From Candidatus Atribacteria bacterium (GTDB taxonomy: Bacteria > Atribacterota > JS1 > SB-45 > 34-128), in NCBI GenBank assembly GCA_003451675.1, contig DMCY01000015.1, forward strand, positions 84,740-148,739: a stretch of 64,000 nucleotides of DNA, in the 5' to 3' direction. Numbering within the stretch: the first letter of the stretch is position 1; every line of letters begins with the position of its first letter. The notes under the pieces are model-generated. The model made no database searches. It saw nothing but the letters and a program-made list of their open reading frames with translations, and was not told where the DNA came from. Of the stretch, positions 19,218 to 28,563 are shown piece after piece. A program made the position numbers and the translations under genes.

Positions 19218-19726
19218 ATAGTTAGCTGGTTAGTTGGTTACCTGGTTAATTAGTTAAATAAATATTCACTAACCATTAACTAATTAACTAATTTACCAAT
19301 TTACCGATTAAATTAGTCGTTAGTATATAATATAGCGTATAGCGGGTAGCGTTTAGCGTATAGTTGTGAGCTGCAAGTGTAAGGATAAGACAATAAAAAA
19401 ATACTATATTCCGTGTAAAATTAAGTTTTCATTTATCGGTCTTCAGCTAATAGTTACAAGTTGCAAGATGCAAGTGTTTACAATTTGCCAATTAAATCTA
19501 ATTCAATAATCAGCAAGTTGGCCGGTTAGAAAGGAAATTGCAAGACTAGTTTTTAGTTGGTGTTTATTATGCTCTCTGTCATTGCGAGCTCCGATTTATC
19601 GGAGCGTGGCAATCTCGCAATGACAAAAACTTATACGCTAAACGCTATAATACGAGATACGATTTACTAGATACGAGATACTAATTTTTGACGCGATAAC
19701 TAATTAATATATTAAGGAGGAAAACA
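19218..19726. repeat. Word-repeat gap bamA-skp
   Basis: No gene is seen in about 510 bases. There is a GGTTA arm at about 19220-19256, a reverse arm near 19270-19310, CGTATAGCGGGTAGCG words, GTTGCAAGATGCAAG words, and a palindromic ATTGCGAGCTCCGAT variant at 19577-19624. ACGAGATACGATTTAC words run up to the ribosome binding site. Confidence 0.75.
19577..19624. repeat. ATTGCGAG palindrome variant with CTCCGATTTATCGGAG core
   Basis: GTCATTGCGAG at one end and CTCGCAATGAC at the other frame an inner hairpin (CTCCGAT/ATCGGAG). It belongs to the same family as the element inside the phosphohexomutase gene. Confidence 0.8.
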
Positions 19727-20281
19727 ATGCAAGTAGCAGAAAAAAGGATAGGGAATAAAGCAATTTTTATTCTATTGTTTACAGTAGTAGTCTTTTTATT
19801 TTTAAGTTTTCAAAATATTGAGGCAGCAGCGGGAAAGGTAGGTTTAGTAAATCTGGCGGAAGTTATATCTAACCATCCTTATACCCGAAACATTAATCAA
19901 CTTAGTTTAAACTTACGAGAAGAACTTCAAAAACGCCAGGAAGAATTAAATAAACAAGGTAAAGGACTTGATGAAACTGGACTTAAAAAGTTGGAAGATA
20001 AATTTAATAAAGAATGGTCACCAATTAAAGAGAAGATCCTTGCTGAGATAAAATCATACCAGGCAGCTCGTTATTCAGATATTATTGAAGCAATTAAGGC
20101 AGTAGGAGATAAAGGGAAATATGATTTAATATTAAATAGTGAGATAAAAGTGCCAGCTGGGACCGATATTTTAAATTATCCTATTGCTCTCTATGGAGGA
20201 GAAGATATTACTCAGGATGTAATAGCAGAGATTAATAGGAAATTAGAAGAAGAACAGAAAGAAAAAGATAAAACACAATGA
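19727..20281 (+). CDS. Skp/OmpH-like periplasmic chaperone
   Basis: The 184-residue protein has a signal peptide (hydrophobic core near 14-29, cleavage probably after IEAAA). The mature start [16 protein letters not shown] resembles OmpH/Skp. Charged helical coiled coil follows (about 60-120), and then [20 protein letters not shown]. Skp carries unfolded outer-membrane proteins through the periplasm. The stop overlaps the fabZ start in ATGA, so the two are translationally coupled. Position between bamA and fabZ supports the call; sequence conservation in this family is low. Confidence 0.8.
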   Translation: MQVAEKRIGNKAIFILLFTVVVFLFLSFQNIEAAAGKVGLVNLAEVISNHPYTRNINQLSLNLREELQKRQEELNKQGKGLDETGLKKLEDKFNKEWSPIKEKILAEIKSYQAARYSDIIEAIKAVGDKGKYDLILNSEIKVPAGTDILNYPIALYGGEDITQDVIAEINRKLEEEQKEKDKTQ

Positions 20282-20706
20282 AACAAAAATTATCCATAGG
20301 AAAAATTTTAAATCTTTTACCCCATCGTTATCCTTTTTTATTAGTAGATAAAATATTGGAGCAGGAAGAAAATAAAATTGTAGGGTTGAAAAATGTAACC
20401 ATAAATGAGCCCTTTTTTCAGGGACATTTTCCGGGGCATCCGGTGATGCCTGGAGTTCTCATACTTGAAGCTATGGCTCAAACCGGTGGAGTACTGATGT
20501 TCTCCAAAGAAGAAAACAAGGGGAAGATTCCCTTATTTGCCGGTATCGATAAGGCTCGCTTTAAAAAACCTGTTTATCCCGGAGACCAATTAATAATTAA
20601 AGTAGAAATTGTAAAGATGGTAAGAGGAATTGGTAAGGCTAAAGCAAAGGCCTATGTGGATGATAATTTAGTAGCCTTTGCTGAGTTAATGTTTACTGCA
20701 GTTTGA
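20278..20706 (+). CDS. fabZ: 3-hydroxyacyl-[acyl-carrier-protein] dehydratase FabZ
   Basis: FabZ removes water from 3-hydroxyacyl-ACP in fatty-acid synthesis. The 142-residue protein begins with [12 protein letters not shown] and has the active-site segment [20 protein letters not shown]. That segment contains the catalytic histidine and glutamate of the hot-dog dehydratases. It overlaps the Skp-like gene by four bases. In many diderm bacteria lpxD and lpxA flank fabZ at this spot; neither is present here. Confidence 0.95.
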   Translation: MKQKLSIGKILNLLPHRYPFLLVDKILEQEENKIVGLKNVTINEPFFQGHFPGHPVMPGVLILEAMAQTGGVLMFSKEENKGKIPLFAGIDKARFKKPVYPGDQLIIKVEIVKMVRGIGKAKAKAYVDDNLVAFAELMFTAV

Positions 20707-20957
20707 ATTTAGTTAGCTGGTTAGCTAACTGGTTAATTGGTTAGTTAGTTAAGATAAAAACTAGTTAGTCGGTTGGCAAGTTACCCAATTTACCAGTTAA
20801 TGGAACAAGCAATGCGGCCCTACTTACTGAAAACTGAGAATTAAAAACTGTAAACTAATTTTCTTTATCTAAAAACTACTTTGTATCTTGCATCTGTGTT
20901 CATAACCAGCTAACTAAGTAACCAGTTAACCAACTAACCAATTTAAGGGAGTTAATC

Positions 20958-21680
20958 GTGCAGGGAATAAGGACAGAGAATTTAATAAAAATTTACCGAA
21001 AAAGACGAGTGGTTGATGATATTAGCTTGGAAATTAATAAAGGTGAGGTAGTAGGTCTTTTAGGGCCAAATGGGGCAGGAAAGACCACTACCTTTTATAT
21101 TATAGTGGGCTTAATAGCTCCGGATGAGGGAAAAGTATCTTTTAATAGTAAAGAAATCACCAAAGTTCCTATGTTCCAAAGAGCCAGGATGGGCTTGGGG
21201 TATTTAGCCCAGGAACCCTCAATCTTTCGTAAACTTACCGTAGAAGAAAATCTCCTTCTAATTTTAGAATCTTTGGGAGTTAAGAGAGATGAACAGAAAG
21301 AAAAATGCTATTCATTGCTAAAGGAGCTGGAAATAGAACATCTTGCTGATTACAAAGGATATATGCTCTCCGGAGGAGAAAGACGCCGGGTGGAAATAGC
21401 CCGAACTTTAACCAGCTCACCTTCTTTCATGCTGCTTGACGAACCCTTTACCGGAGTTGACCCTATTGCGGTTTATGATATTCAGGAAATAATTTCTTAT
21501 CTAAAAAAGAAAGGGTTAGGAATATTAATTACCGACCATAATGTAAGAGAGACCCTTAAAATTACCGATAGAGCTTATATTATGCATAATGGGAAAATAC
21601 TGACTTCAGGAACTCCCCAGAAGGTAGCCAATTGTGAAATCACCCGAAAGATCTATCTGGGGGAGAGATTTAATTTATGA
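20958..21680 (+). CDS. lptB: LPS export ABC transporter ATP-binding protein LptB
   Basis: LptB powers extraction of lipopolysaccharide from the inner membrane with LptF/G. The 240-residue ATPase has Walker A GPNGAGKTT near residue 37, signature LSGGERRRVEIAR near 136, and Walker B LLDEPFTGVDPIAV near 157. The ERRRVEIAR signature and GVDPIAV are the LptB-specific forms. The start is GTG with AAGGGAG upstream. LptC, LptA, LptD and one LptF/G protein are encoded elsewhere in the window. Confidence 0.93.
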   Translation: MQGIRTENLIKIYRKRRVVDDISLEINKGEVVGLLGPNGAGKTTTFYIIVGLIAPDEGKVSFNSKEITKVPMFQRARMGLGYLAQEPSIFRKLTVEENLLLILESLGVKRDEQKEKCYSLLKELEIEHLADYKGYMLSGGERRRVEIARTLTSSPSFMLLDEPFTGVDPIAVYDIQEIISYLKKKGLGILITDHNVRETLKITDRAYIMHNGKILTSGTPQKVANCEITRKIYLGERFNL

Positions 21681-21768
21681 ATTAGTTAGCTGGTTAGCTA
21701 GTTAATTAGTTAATTGGTTAGGAATTTACAAAAGAAAGAAATTAATAATATAATAAAGGGAAATTTAT

Positions 21769-22188
21769 ATGTCAACTGTAAAATTATTTGAAGAACTGAC
21801 TATTTGGCAGGAAGCAAGAAAATTTACTATCAGGATGTATACTCTAACTAAAAGGTTTCCAAAAGAGGAGTTGTATGGTTTAACTTCGCAAATGAGAAGA
21901 GCTTCAGTTTCCATCATGTCCAATATTGCTGAAGGATTTAACAGAAGATCAACAAAAGAATTTATAAATTTTTTAATAATATCTCGAGCTTCGATATCCG
22001 AAGTTCAAAACGATCTATACATTTCTCTAGACCTAAACTATATTAATAAAGAAGAGTTCAAAACTATTTATAATCATGCACAGAAAATATCTATGTCAAT
22101 TAATAAATTGATTACTTATTTAAGATCACAAGTAAAAACTTACCCAAAAACAACAAAAATTAATGAACAAATTCAACAGTATTTTTAA
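21769..22188 (+). CDS. Four-helix-bundle protein (S23/IVS-type)
   Basis: The 139-residue protein has the family pattern: ELTIWQEARKFTIRMYTLTK at the start, FPKEELYGLTSQMRRASVS, then NIAEGFNRRSTKEFINFL. Relatives were first found encoded in intervening sequences of 23S rRNA genes, but most are free-standing, as here. The biochemical role is unknown; it is predicted to be soluble and oligomeric. AAAGGG precedes the ATG. Confidence 0.88.
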   Translation: MSTVKLFEELTIWQEARKFTIRMYTLTKRFPKEELYGLTSQMRRASVSIMSNIAEGFNRRSTKEFINFLIISRASISEVQNDLYISLDLNYINKEEFKTIYNHAQKISMSINKLITYLRSQVKTYPKTTKINEQIQQYF

Positions 22189-22321
22189 GTATTTTTAATA
22201 TTTTTTGGTTAGAAAATCTGGTAAACTAACATTGACCTACTAACTAATTAATCCGGTTAACCAGTTAACCAACTAACCAGGTAACGACTAATTGGACGAC
22301 TGAAAGGAGTCCAAGAAAGAC

Positions 22322-23461
22322 ATGTACAGTTTTATTTTAATTTCTACTCTTATTATAATCAGCGGATTAATCGCCTTTATCGGTGATTGGGTAGGCCTTA
22401 AAATAGGTAAAAAAAGAGTAACTATCTTTGGCTTGCGCCCCCATTATACAGCTATATTTATTACTATAATTAGTGGTATTTTGATTGCCATCATTACAGT
22501 AACTATACTTGCCATTTCCTCCAATGATGTTAGAACCGCCCTATTCGGAATGGAAGAATTAAAGGAAAAACTCTCCAACTTATCCCGGGAAGTAGAGTTA
22601 AGAAATATGCAGCTATCTTCTGCCAAAGAAGATCTAAAGGAAAAAACTACTCAATTACAGGAAATAGAAGAGAAATATCAGAAATTATCTGAAGACATAA
22701 AAAACAAAACAAATCAATTAGAAGAATTATTGATAATTAGAGAAGGATTGATAGAGGAAAAAGGGAAACTGGATAAGGAAGTAGAAGAATTAAATGCCAC
22801 CATAAAAGCCCTTTACTCTGGAATTGCCTGGGTTAGAGAAGGAGAGGTTATTTTTGGGTCGGACGAACAGATTGCGCTGACTATTATTCAAGGACAAAGG
22901 CCGATTGAAGAAATAAAGAAAGCTCTATTTAAATTCCTAAATGAAGCTTCCAATAAGGTATTAGCTATGGGTGCCAAAAAAGATGAGCGTACCAATCAAG
23001 TATTTATTATTTCTCAAGAAGAATTTGAGAATGTAGCACAGAAGATATATGACAGTGATAAAGAGATGATAGTAAGACTTTTATCTTCTATAAACGTGAT
23101 TAAAGGAGAACCTATAGTAGCACATTTTAACATCCTGGAGAACAAGTTAGTCTTTAAAATAGATGAAGAAATTATTTCCGAGGAAATTGAAAGTTCAGAA
23201 GTTTATAGTGAGGTGGAAAAAAAACTTTTATCTCTTCTAAGAAAAGTGAATATTATTGCCGTGAAAGAGGGGATAATTCCTGACCCTAAAACCAGTTTTG
23301 TAGGAACTATATCCGCAGTTAATTTATATGATACAGTTAAAACTATTGTAGAATCGGGTACAACAATGAAAGTTTCATTAATTTCGGTTTACGATACCTG
23401 GAGTACGGGTCCCCTGAGAGTGAGGATGGAAGCCAAACCCATTTCTTCTTTAAACCTCTAA
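22322..23461 (+). CDS. DUF3084 membrane protein
   Basis: The 379-residue protein has two N-terminal membrane segments (about 2-22 and 44-67), with the DUF3084 hallmark GDWVGLKIGKKRVTIFGLRP between them. A long coiled coil (about 80-165) and a C-terminal globular domain follow. DUF3084 proteins occur mostly in cyanobacteria and Firmicutes-like lineages and have no established function. AAAGGAG lies about 13 bases before the ATG. Its place between lptB and the porin gene suggests a cell-envelope role, which is inference. Confidence 0.85.
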   Translation: MYSFILISTLIIISGLIAFIGDWVGLKIGKKRVTIFGLRPHYTAIFITIISGILIAIITVTILAISSNDVRTALFGMEELKEKLSNLSREVELRNMQLSSAKEDLKEKTTQLQEIEEKYQKLSEDIKNKTNQLEELLIIREGLIEEKGKLDKEVEELNATIKALYSGIAWVREGEVIFGSDEQIALTIIQGQRPIEEIKKALFKFLNEASNKVLAMGAKKDERTNQVFIISQEEFENVAQKIYDSDKEMIVRLLSSINVIKGEPIVAHFNILENKLVFKIDEEIISEEIESSEVYSEVEKKLLSLLRKVNIIAVKEGIIPDPKTSFVGTISAVNLYDTVKTIVESGTTMKVSLISVYDTWSTGPLRVRMEAKPISSLNL

Positions 23462-23783
23462 CTTCTAAATTAGTCGTTAGTTAAAATACAAGATAATTTG
23501 GTTAGCTAGTTAGCTAGTTAGTTGGTTAACTGGTTAAAAATACAAATACAAGATGCAAAACTGGTTTTCAGTTTACAGTGAATAAAGGCTTTTTTAAACT
23601 TGCAACTCGAAACTTATCACTTGCCACACATTACTTATTACTCATCACTTATTACTGTATTTTATTCTGGCTTCTGGTTTCTTCATTGTATTTTCTTAAC
23701 CAACTAACCAGTTAACCAACTAACTAGCTAACTAAACAGATACAGATAGTGTAAAATTTTAGTAGGGGGTTTTGAAAATTTAT

Positions 23784-23813
23784 TTGACATTATAATACAG
23801 TAACAATTATAAT
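23784..23813 (+). promoter_or_regulatory. SigA-type promoter upstream of porin gene
   Basis: TTGACA (23784-23789) and TATAAT (23808-23813) are separated by 18 bases. Confidence 0.65.
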
Positions 23814-23930
23814 AAAAGCAATAGAACTATAATATTATAGTGGATTATTTATAAAAAACATTGTGTAAAATATGCACCTGTGGAAATATTAAATATTTTA
23901 TAAACTTTTTTAAAATATTTTCAAAAAAAA

Positions 23931-23958
23931 GAAGGATTTTTAAACATCGATGTAGTAT
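23931..23958 (+). promoter_or_regulatory. GAAGGATTT motif, SigH-like promoter candidate (porin)
   Basis: GAAGGATTT, 14 bases, then AGTAT. This is one of four related elements in the window (with 29101-29128 minus, 43571-43598 and 62872-62899). The spacing and -35 match the Bacillus SigH consensus RWAGGAXXT-N14-HGAAT; the -10 here is imperfect. Confidence 0.5.
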
Positions 23959-24192
23959 ATATACATGATATGTAAAAATGATATACAAGTATATCATCTA
24001 AGATTGGTTAAAGTAGGGAGAAAGGAGGTGAAAAAATTCTTGGACCTGCTTTAATTTAAATAAAAGATGATATAAAAACCAGTTAGCAATTTAAAAAGAG
24101 AAAATATTAGTGAGGGAACTTTGGATACTCAATTAATAGATACTCCTTAAAATAAAGCTGACTGGAAATATAAAAAAACCAAGGAGAAAAAA

Positions 24193-25806
24193 ATGAAAAA
24201 ATTAGCATTAGTATTAGTATTAGTTTTGGCTTTCGCTCTTCCTGTATTTGCTAATCCTTTTGTAGATGTTCCTTTAAATCATTGGGCATATGATTCAGTC
24301 CAAAGCTTAGCCGCAAAGGGTGTTATCGTAGGTTATCCTGACGGTACCTTTGGTGGAGCAAAATCTCTAACTCGTTACGAATTTGCTGAAGCGGTAGCCA
24401 AAGCATTGGCTTATGTTGAAGGTATGGACTTTGCTTCCGCTGATGATGTAGCAATATTAGAGAAATTAGCCATCGAATTTGCTGACGAATTAGCCAGCTT
24501 GGGCGTAACCGTAGCTGACTTAGAAGCTTCCTTAGGTGCAAACACAGAAGCAATCGCTGCCTTAGAGACAACCGTAGCCAAATTGGATACCTTCTTTGAA
24601 CCAGTTGTGATAAGTGGTGACTTTACTGCAAGTTATGAAAAGGTTGTAGTTCCAATGGCTGCCGCAACTTTAACAGATGACACAAACATTAATATTGAAG
24701 CTACCATTAATGATGAAACTACTGCTGGTATTTCTGTAGAAGTTGAAGACATTTTCGGTGGAGCACCTGTAGTAACCTGGGGTAGTTTCTTTGTTGACTA
24801 TCAAGGTGCAGATTTACAATTGAGAGTAGGCGAAGTTGAACCAGCTACCATAGGATTGGGATTAGTATATGACTTTGATACCCTTGAAGAATTTGATGGA
24901 TTCTTAGCTACCTGGGTTTGGGATACCGAAAATGATCTCGGTAACTGGACTCTATTTGGAGACGTAGAAGATTACTATGTGGCAAACGTTGGCTTTGCTC
25001 TTGGCGATGAAGATGAAGTAGCTGTTGGTATTACCGGTTCTTACGATGTATTAGCTTCTGGTTATGCTGGTAGTTTAGACTTAGCATTTAACTTGGGCGA
25101 TGAAGATGAAGCAGCTATTGCTGTTGAAGCCGGTGTATTCTACGGTACCGCATTAACTTATGCAGGCGCATTAACTCTTGATACTGCATTAGACGACCTC
25201 GGTTTGGCAATAGATGCTCATTATGTACAAGCTGGATTTGTTCCATCAACTGGTGGATTTACTGCTGATAGATTTGGTGGTGGTATAGAAGCTACTTATC
25301 CATTAACCGACGAAGTTGGTGTAACATTAGGCTGGACCTACGATATGGATACAGCTATGGCAGTCCAAACTCATGAAGCAGAAGTAGATTTACTCTACAC
25401 AGTTGATGCTGATACCTCAGAAACTGCAGGATTAGGTGTTTCTTATGATGTGTTATTGACCACAGCTACCATAGATGCTAACTACATGAACTATCCATTA
25501 GCTGATGATTATGTCTTAAGCGGTGCAGTTCAATATGATTATCCTGCTGCTACCTATGCCGGTGTAGCTACTTTAGAGTATGATTTAGCTGAGGATATGG
25601 ATCTTACAGTAGAAGGAAGAGTTGATAGTGATAGTACTGCTTTCTGGAGTGCTGAAGTACAGTTAGCTTATGCTTTAGCTGAAAATACTGACTTAACCGT
25701 TGGTTTTGAAATGAATGATTGGGATGATGATATCAATGATTATGGTGATATGGTCATTTCTGGTACTGCTGGTACTTTAACCGCAGAACTCGCAGTAAGC
25801 TTCTAA
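24193..25806 (+). CDS. SLH-domain outer-membrane porin (OmpM/Omp-alpha-like)
   Basis: The 537-residue protein has a signal peptide (cleavage probably after PVFA). One SLH domain follows (residues about 21-75: PFVDVPLNHWAYDSVQSLAA, then GVIVGYPDGTFGG and LTRYEFA). Then come a short predicted coiled coil (about 90-135) and an acidic beta-barrel region of alternating strands ending in ELAVSF. The terminal Phe is a BAM signal. In Veillonella OmpM and Thermotoga Omp-alpha a similar SLH plus helix ties the outer membrane to the cell wall. It is probably the main porin. Its codon use is more uniform than that of its neighbours, as expected for high expression. Confidence 0.85.
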   Translation: MKKLALVLVLVLAFALPVFANPFVDVPLNHWAYDSVQSLAAKGVIVGYPDGTFGGAKSLTRYEFAEAVAKALAYVEGMDFASADDVAILEKLAIEFADELASLGVTVADLEASLGANTEAIAALETTVAKLDTFFEPVVISGDFTASYEKVVVPMAAATLTDDTNINIEATINDETTAGISVEVEDIFGGAPVVTWGSFFVDYQGADLQLRVGEVEPATIGLGLVYDFDTLEEFDGFLATWVWDTENDLGNWTLFGDVEDYYVANVGFALGDEDEVAVGITGSYDVLASGYAGSLDLAFNLGDEDEAAIAVEAGVFYGTALTYAGALTLDTALDDLGLAIDAHYVQAGFVPSTGGFTADRFGGGIEATYPLTDEVGVTLGWTYDMDTAMAVQTHEAEVDLLYTVDADTSETAGLGVSYDVLLTTATIDANYMNYPLADDYVLSGAVQYDYPAATYAGVATLEYDLAEDMDLTVEGRVDSDSTAFWSAEVQLAYALAENTDLTVGFEMNDWDDDINDYGDMVISGTAGTLTAELAVSF

Positions 25807-25831
25807 TTGTAAAAGCTTAGTGTGATTTTCC

Positions 25832-25872
25832 AAAATAACCCTCAGAAATTTTTCTGGGGGTTATTTTTTTTT
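25832..25872 (+). terminator. Terminator after porin gene
   Basis: AAAATAACCCTCAGAAA pairs with TTTCTGGGGGTTATTTT (wobble allowed) and is followed by a T-run. This is a strong factor-independent terminator. Confidence 0.9.
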
Positions 25873-26140
25873 GGGAAAATATTTGCGGAAATTAGAGAAT
25901 CATATTATAATCTAATTAGTTATTTGGTTAGTTGGTTACTTAGTTAATCGGTTAAGAAAAAAATAAAAATAAAGATTAAGACTGTTAGTTGTTTTAGTAG
26001 TTATTTAATTTATTTGTAATTTATTTACAAACTAATTAACCAAGTAACCAACTAACTAACAGTCTTTATATCTTTATCTTAACCAATTAACCAGGTAACT
26101 AACTAACCAGCTAACCAATAATAAAGGTAGGTGACCTTAA
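25873..26140. repeat. Word-repeat gap after porin
   Basis: A GGTTAGTTGGTTAC arm at about 25917-25953 is opposed by TAACCAAGTAACC arms at about 26033-26061 and 26079-26118. Between them AAGATTAAGACTGTTAGT and ACAGTCTTTATATCTTTA are complementary. No gene is seen. Confidence 0.7.
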
Positions 26141-27073
26141 ATGTTATTTAAAAAATCATTTTCTCTTATTTTAATAACAGCTTTTATCTTCACTTCAGTA
26201 TTAGCTCAATTTTCCTGGGCGGCCGAGGCCTCTCAGGCGACCTTATTGGAAGATTTATCGCAGATAGAAATGGCTATCTATGGAACAACCCAGGAAAAAC
26301 CTTTAATTGAGCGGGTAGAATATTTAGAAAAAGAATTAGTAGGCCGAACTCTCCCCGGAACAATTACTAGTAGAGCAAAACAGCTAAAAGAATTTATAAT
26401 TTCGGGAACCCCGGAAGACCCTTCCGTAATCTTCAAAATCAATGCCTCTCAGTGGATATTAGAAGAAAAAATTACCTCGGAACCTTTAATTGTTAAAATA
26501 GAAAATTTAGAAAATGTGTTATTTGGTAAAACATCGGATGATGTCCTGGCTATGAGGGCAGAGAGTATTTTTGGAGTTTGTTTCAAAGAGGGTAAACCGC
26601 TGGTTGAAGAAGTGTTAATTCCTGCCGGGACCTTGGTACCTATCCGTTTTTTAAGTGCTCTAAGCTCTAAAAATAATAAATCCGGTGAAACATTTAATTT
26701 CCAAATAGCTGAAAATGTATTTATAGATAATAAATTAATTATTCCCGCCAATTCTGAAGGGGTAGGCGAAATAATTAAGGCTAAGAAAGCTACCCTTTTA
26801 TCTCGACCCGGGAAGTTAGAGATAGAATTTAAATCAATTTCAACTTTAGACGGGACTTCTCTTAGTTTAATATTAGGAGAAAAGGCAGAAGAAGAAAATA
26901 AGAGATTATATGTAGCAATAGGAGCAGGAATTTTAGGATTAATTATCTTAAGTAATCCCGTGGGATTAATTTTTGGGGCTTTAGTCCCAGGTAAAAATGT
27001 AAAAATAGAAGAGGGAAGCGAAATGTTCCTGCAGGTTAAAGATGATACTACGGTAATAGCGTTGGTACAGTGA
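26141..27073 (+). CDS. Exported protein with internal duplication, function unknown
   Basis: The 310-residue protein has a signal peptide (cleavage near FSWAAEA). Residues about 38-82 and 107-150 look like two copies of one unit (PLIERVEYLEKELVGRT against PLIVKIENLENVLFGKT). A beta-rich region follows (GTLVPIRFLSALSSKNNKSG, IIPANSEGVGEIIKAK), and then a hydrophobic glycine-rich segment near 255-282. The region around 165-240 resembles proteins that contain a type-IV-secretion TrbI/VirB10-like fold, but no assignment is made. AGGTAGGTGA precedes the ATG. Confidence 0.6.
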   Translation: MLFKKSFSLILITAFIFTSVLAQFSWAAEASQATLLEDLSQIEMAIYGTTQEKPLIERVEYLEKELVGRTLPGTITSRAKQLKEFIISGTPEDPSVIFKINASQWILEEKITSEPLIVKIENLENVLFGKTSDDVLAMRAESIFGVCFKEGKPLVEEVLIPAGTLVPIRFLSALSSKNNKSGETFNFQIAENVFIDNKLIIPANSEGVGEIIKAKKATLLSRPGKLEIEFKSISTLDGTSLSLILGEKAEEENKRLYVAIGAGILGLIILSNPVGLIFGALVPGKNVKIEEGSEMFLQVKDDTTVIALVQ

Positions 27074-27523
27074 ATTAGTCGTTAGTGAATAGTTAGGAAA
27101 GAACAAAGAATTTTGTGAACTGAAAGTCAGAGGCCAAATCAGTATATAATATAATGCAAAATATGTAGGGGCAGACCCTGTGTCTGCCTTTTTTTTACAG
27201 TTGGCCAGTTAAAATACAGGTTGCAGGTTGCAAGTTAGAAGTAGGGGCGTATTGTATAGGCCCTCAATAATCTATATAAAACCGGAGGACAGGCGTCTCG
27301 CCTGCCTATGTAAATGTAGGGGCTTGTTTCCTGTCTGCGTGCGTACACGCACAGGTAGATATCAAACCCGTCTGTTTTTCCGTCATTCCCGCGTCTCTTT
27401 ATGTCATTCCCGCGAAAGCAGGAATCTAAAGCATTTCTACCCACATATATGAATTAAATTAACTGGTTAACCGGTAAACCGGGTAACCAGATAACTAATT
27501 AACTAACTAACCAGCTAACCAAA
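27074..27523. repeat. Intergenic mosaic of at least four palindrome families
   Basis: No gene is supported here, although chance frames exist on both strands. From left to right the gap holds GGGGCAGAC (27167-27188), GTATTGTATAGGCCC, GACAGGCGTCTCGCCTG (near 27290-27308), TGCGTGCGTACACGCA (near 27335-27355), a half CAAACCCGTCTGT element, GTCATTCCCGCGAAAGC (near 27400-27425), and TAACC arms to the end. Elements seem to insert next to one another. Confidence 0.8.
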
Positions 27524-28456
27524 TTAATATTCCACAATCGTAAAAGGTGAATTGTTGGGGTAGACTTGCACATCCTGGATAACTCCGTAAGAAAAAACCC
27601 AATCTCTTACATAAAGATATGCTTCCTGTAAACTGACTTGTGTATTAAAGTTAGTATCTGCCGGGTAACTACCGGAATAACCACAACCATCACATAAAGC
27701 CATGGTAAATACTCCAAAAGGGTCGCCTTCTTCTGGTTGTATTTCCCAACATTCCTGGTAGTAATGGCAAGAAGTCAAAACTTTATATTTATTAGTAGTA
27801 AGCAGTCCTTTGGATTGGGCTTGGGAAAAGACGTTAATAACCTCATCATTAAAAAATTCTAATTTTTCTTTAGAGGCTGCTGTTACATCTATTGCTTTTC
27901 CAATAAATCCGCCTGAATAACAAGAATCAAGGAAAACAATTTTTATACCTGGAATTGCGCTTAAAGCAGCTTCTAATTCATCTATACTGATATAAGTGGA
28001 CATAGGCGCGTAATAATTTGCTTCAGTTGGACAAAGATAGGAAATATTATTTCCCCAAATTCCGTGGCCACTAAAATAAAAATAAGAAATATCATTATAA
28101 TCTGCTTCAGAGAAAACATTGGCAATTCCCTGCAAGATGGCTGATTTTGTAGCAGACCAATCAGTGGTATACCAGATTTCCGAAAATTCGGTATTTGATG
28201 TCCCAAATCGACATTTGCTAAGAGTATAACATATTCTGTTTACATCATAAGGCGGACCGGGAAGGTCGATATTCCCATAACTATCGGGGAAGTAGGTATA
28301 ATCCCCCACCCCCACGCAGTAAGCGCGGTATATTGTCTTATTAACAGTGATGGGAGGTGAAGTGGTTCCCCCGCATCCGGAGTGTAATAATGAGCTTAAC
28401 ATTAGAATCGTCAGCAAGATTAAAAAGTTTTTATTCAGTAATCTTTGATTATGCAT
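27524..28456 (-). CDS. Caspase-like (peptidase C14) lipoprotein
   Basis: The 310-residue protein has a lipoprotein signal peptide with lipobox LHSGC (Cys28). The catalytic dyad of the caspase fold is visible: histidine in YFYFSGHG (His131) and cysteine in VFLDSCYSGG (Cys179). It is therefore a lipid-anchored clan CD peptidase exposed to the periplasm or surface. No extra domain follows. A clostripain-like (C11) lipoprotein gene lies 1.3 kb away in the opposite direction. Its substrate is unknown. AAAGG lies nine bases before the start. Confidence 0.85.
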   Translation of the reverse strand: MHNQRLLNKNFLILLTILMLSSLLHSGCGGTTSPPITVNKTIYRAYCVGVGDYTYFPDSYGNIDLPGPPYDVNRICYTLSKCRFGTSNTEFSEIWYTTDWSATKSAILQGIANVFSEADYNDISYFYFSGHGIWGNNISYLCPTEANYYAPMSTYISIDELEAALSAIPGIKIVFLDSCYSGGFIGKAIDVTAASKEKLEFFNDEVINVFSQAQSKGLLTTNKYKVLTSCHYYQECWEIQPEEGDPFGVFTMALCDGCGYSGSYPADTNFNTQVSLQEAYLYVRDWVFSYGVIQDVQVYPNNSPFTIVEY

Positions 28457-28563
28457 AATTCATAACCTTTATTTATGAAATATTGTTGTCTTATAATAAC
28501 CAATATTCGATAGTATTTCAAAAAACCTCTTTTCTTTTTAGAAAAATATTTATTTAGGAAAGG

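Larger units (their letters stand above)
23462..24192. promoter_or_regulatory. 731-base regulatory gap upstream of the porin gene
   Basis: Word-repeat arms (about 23466-23545 and 23698-23735) are followed by two candidate promoters at 23784-23813 and 23931-23958. A leader of about 230 bases then runs to the ATG. The leader contains an orphan AAAGGAGGTG at 24021-24030, where GTG opens only a nine-codon frame (24028-24054). A long leader fits a heavily expressed outer-membrane protein. Confidence 0.65.

Noticed and set aside
24323..24571. Minus-strand frame inside the porin gene
   Set aside because: It is a shadow of the strongly biased codon use of the porin; it is Leu/Arg/Gln rich and matches no family.
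27228..27452. Open frames on both strands in the palindrome-rich gap
   Set aside because: They are made of inverted repeats, which naturally give mirrored open frames. No ribosome binding site or protein family fits.
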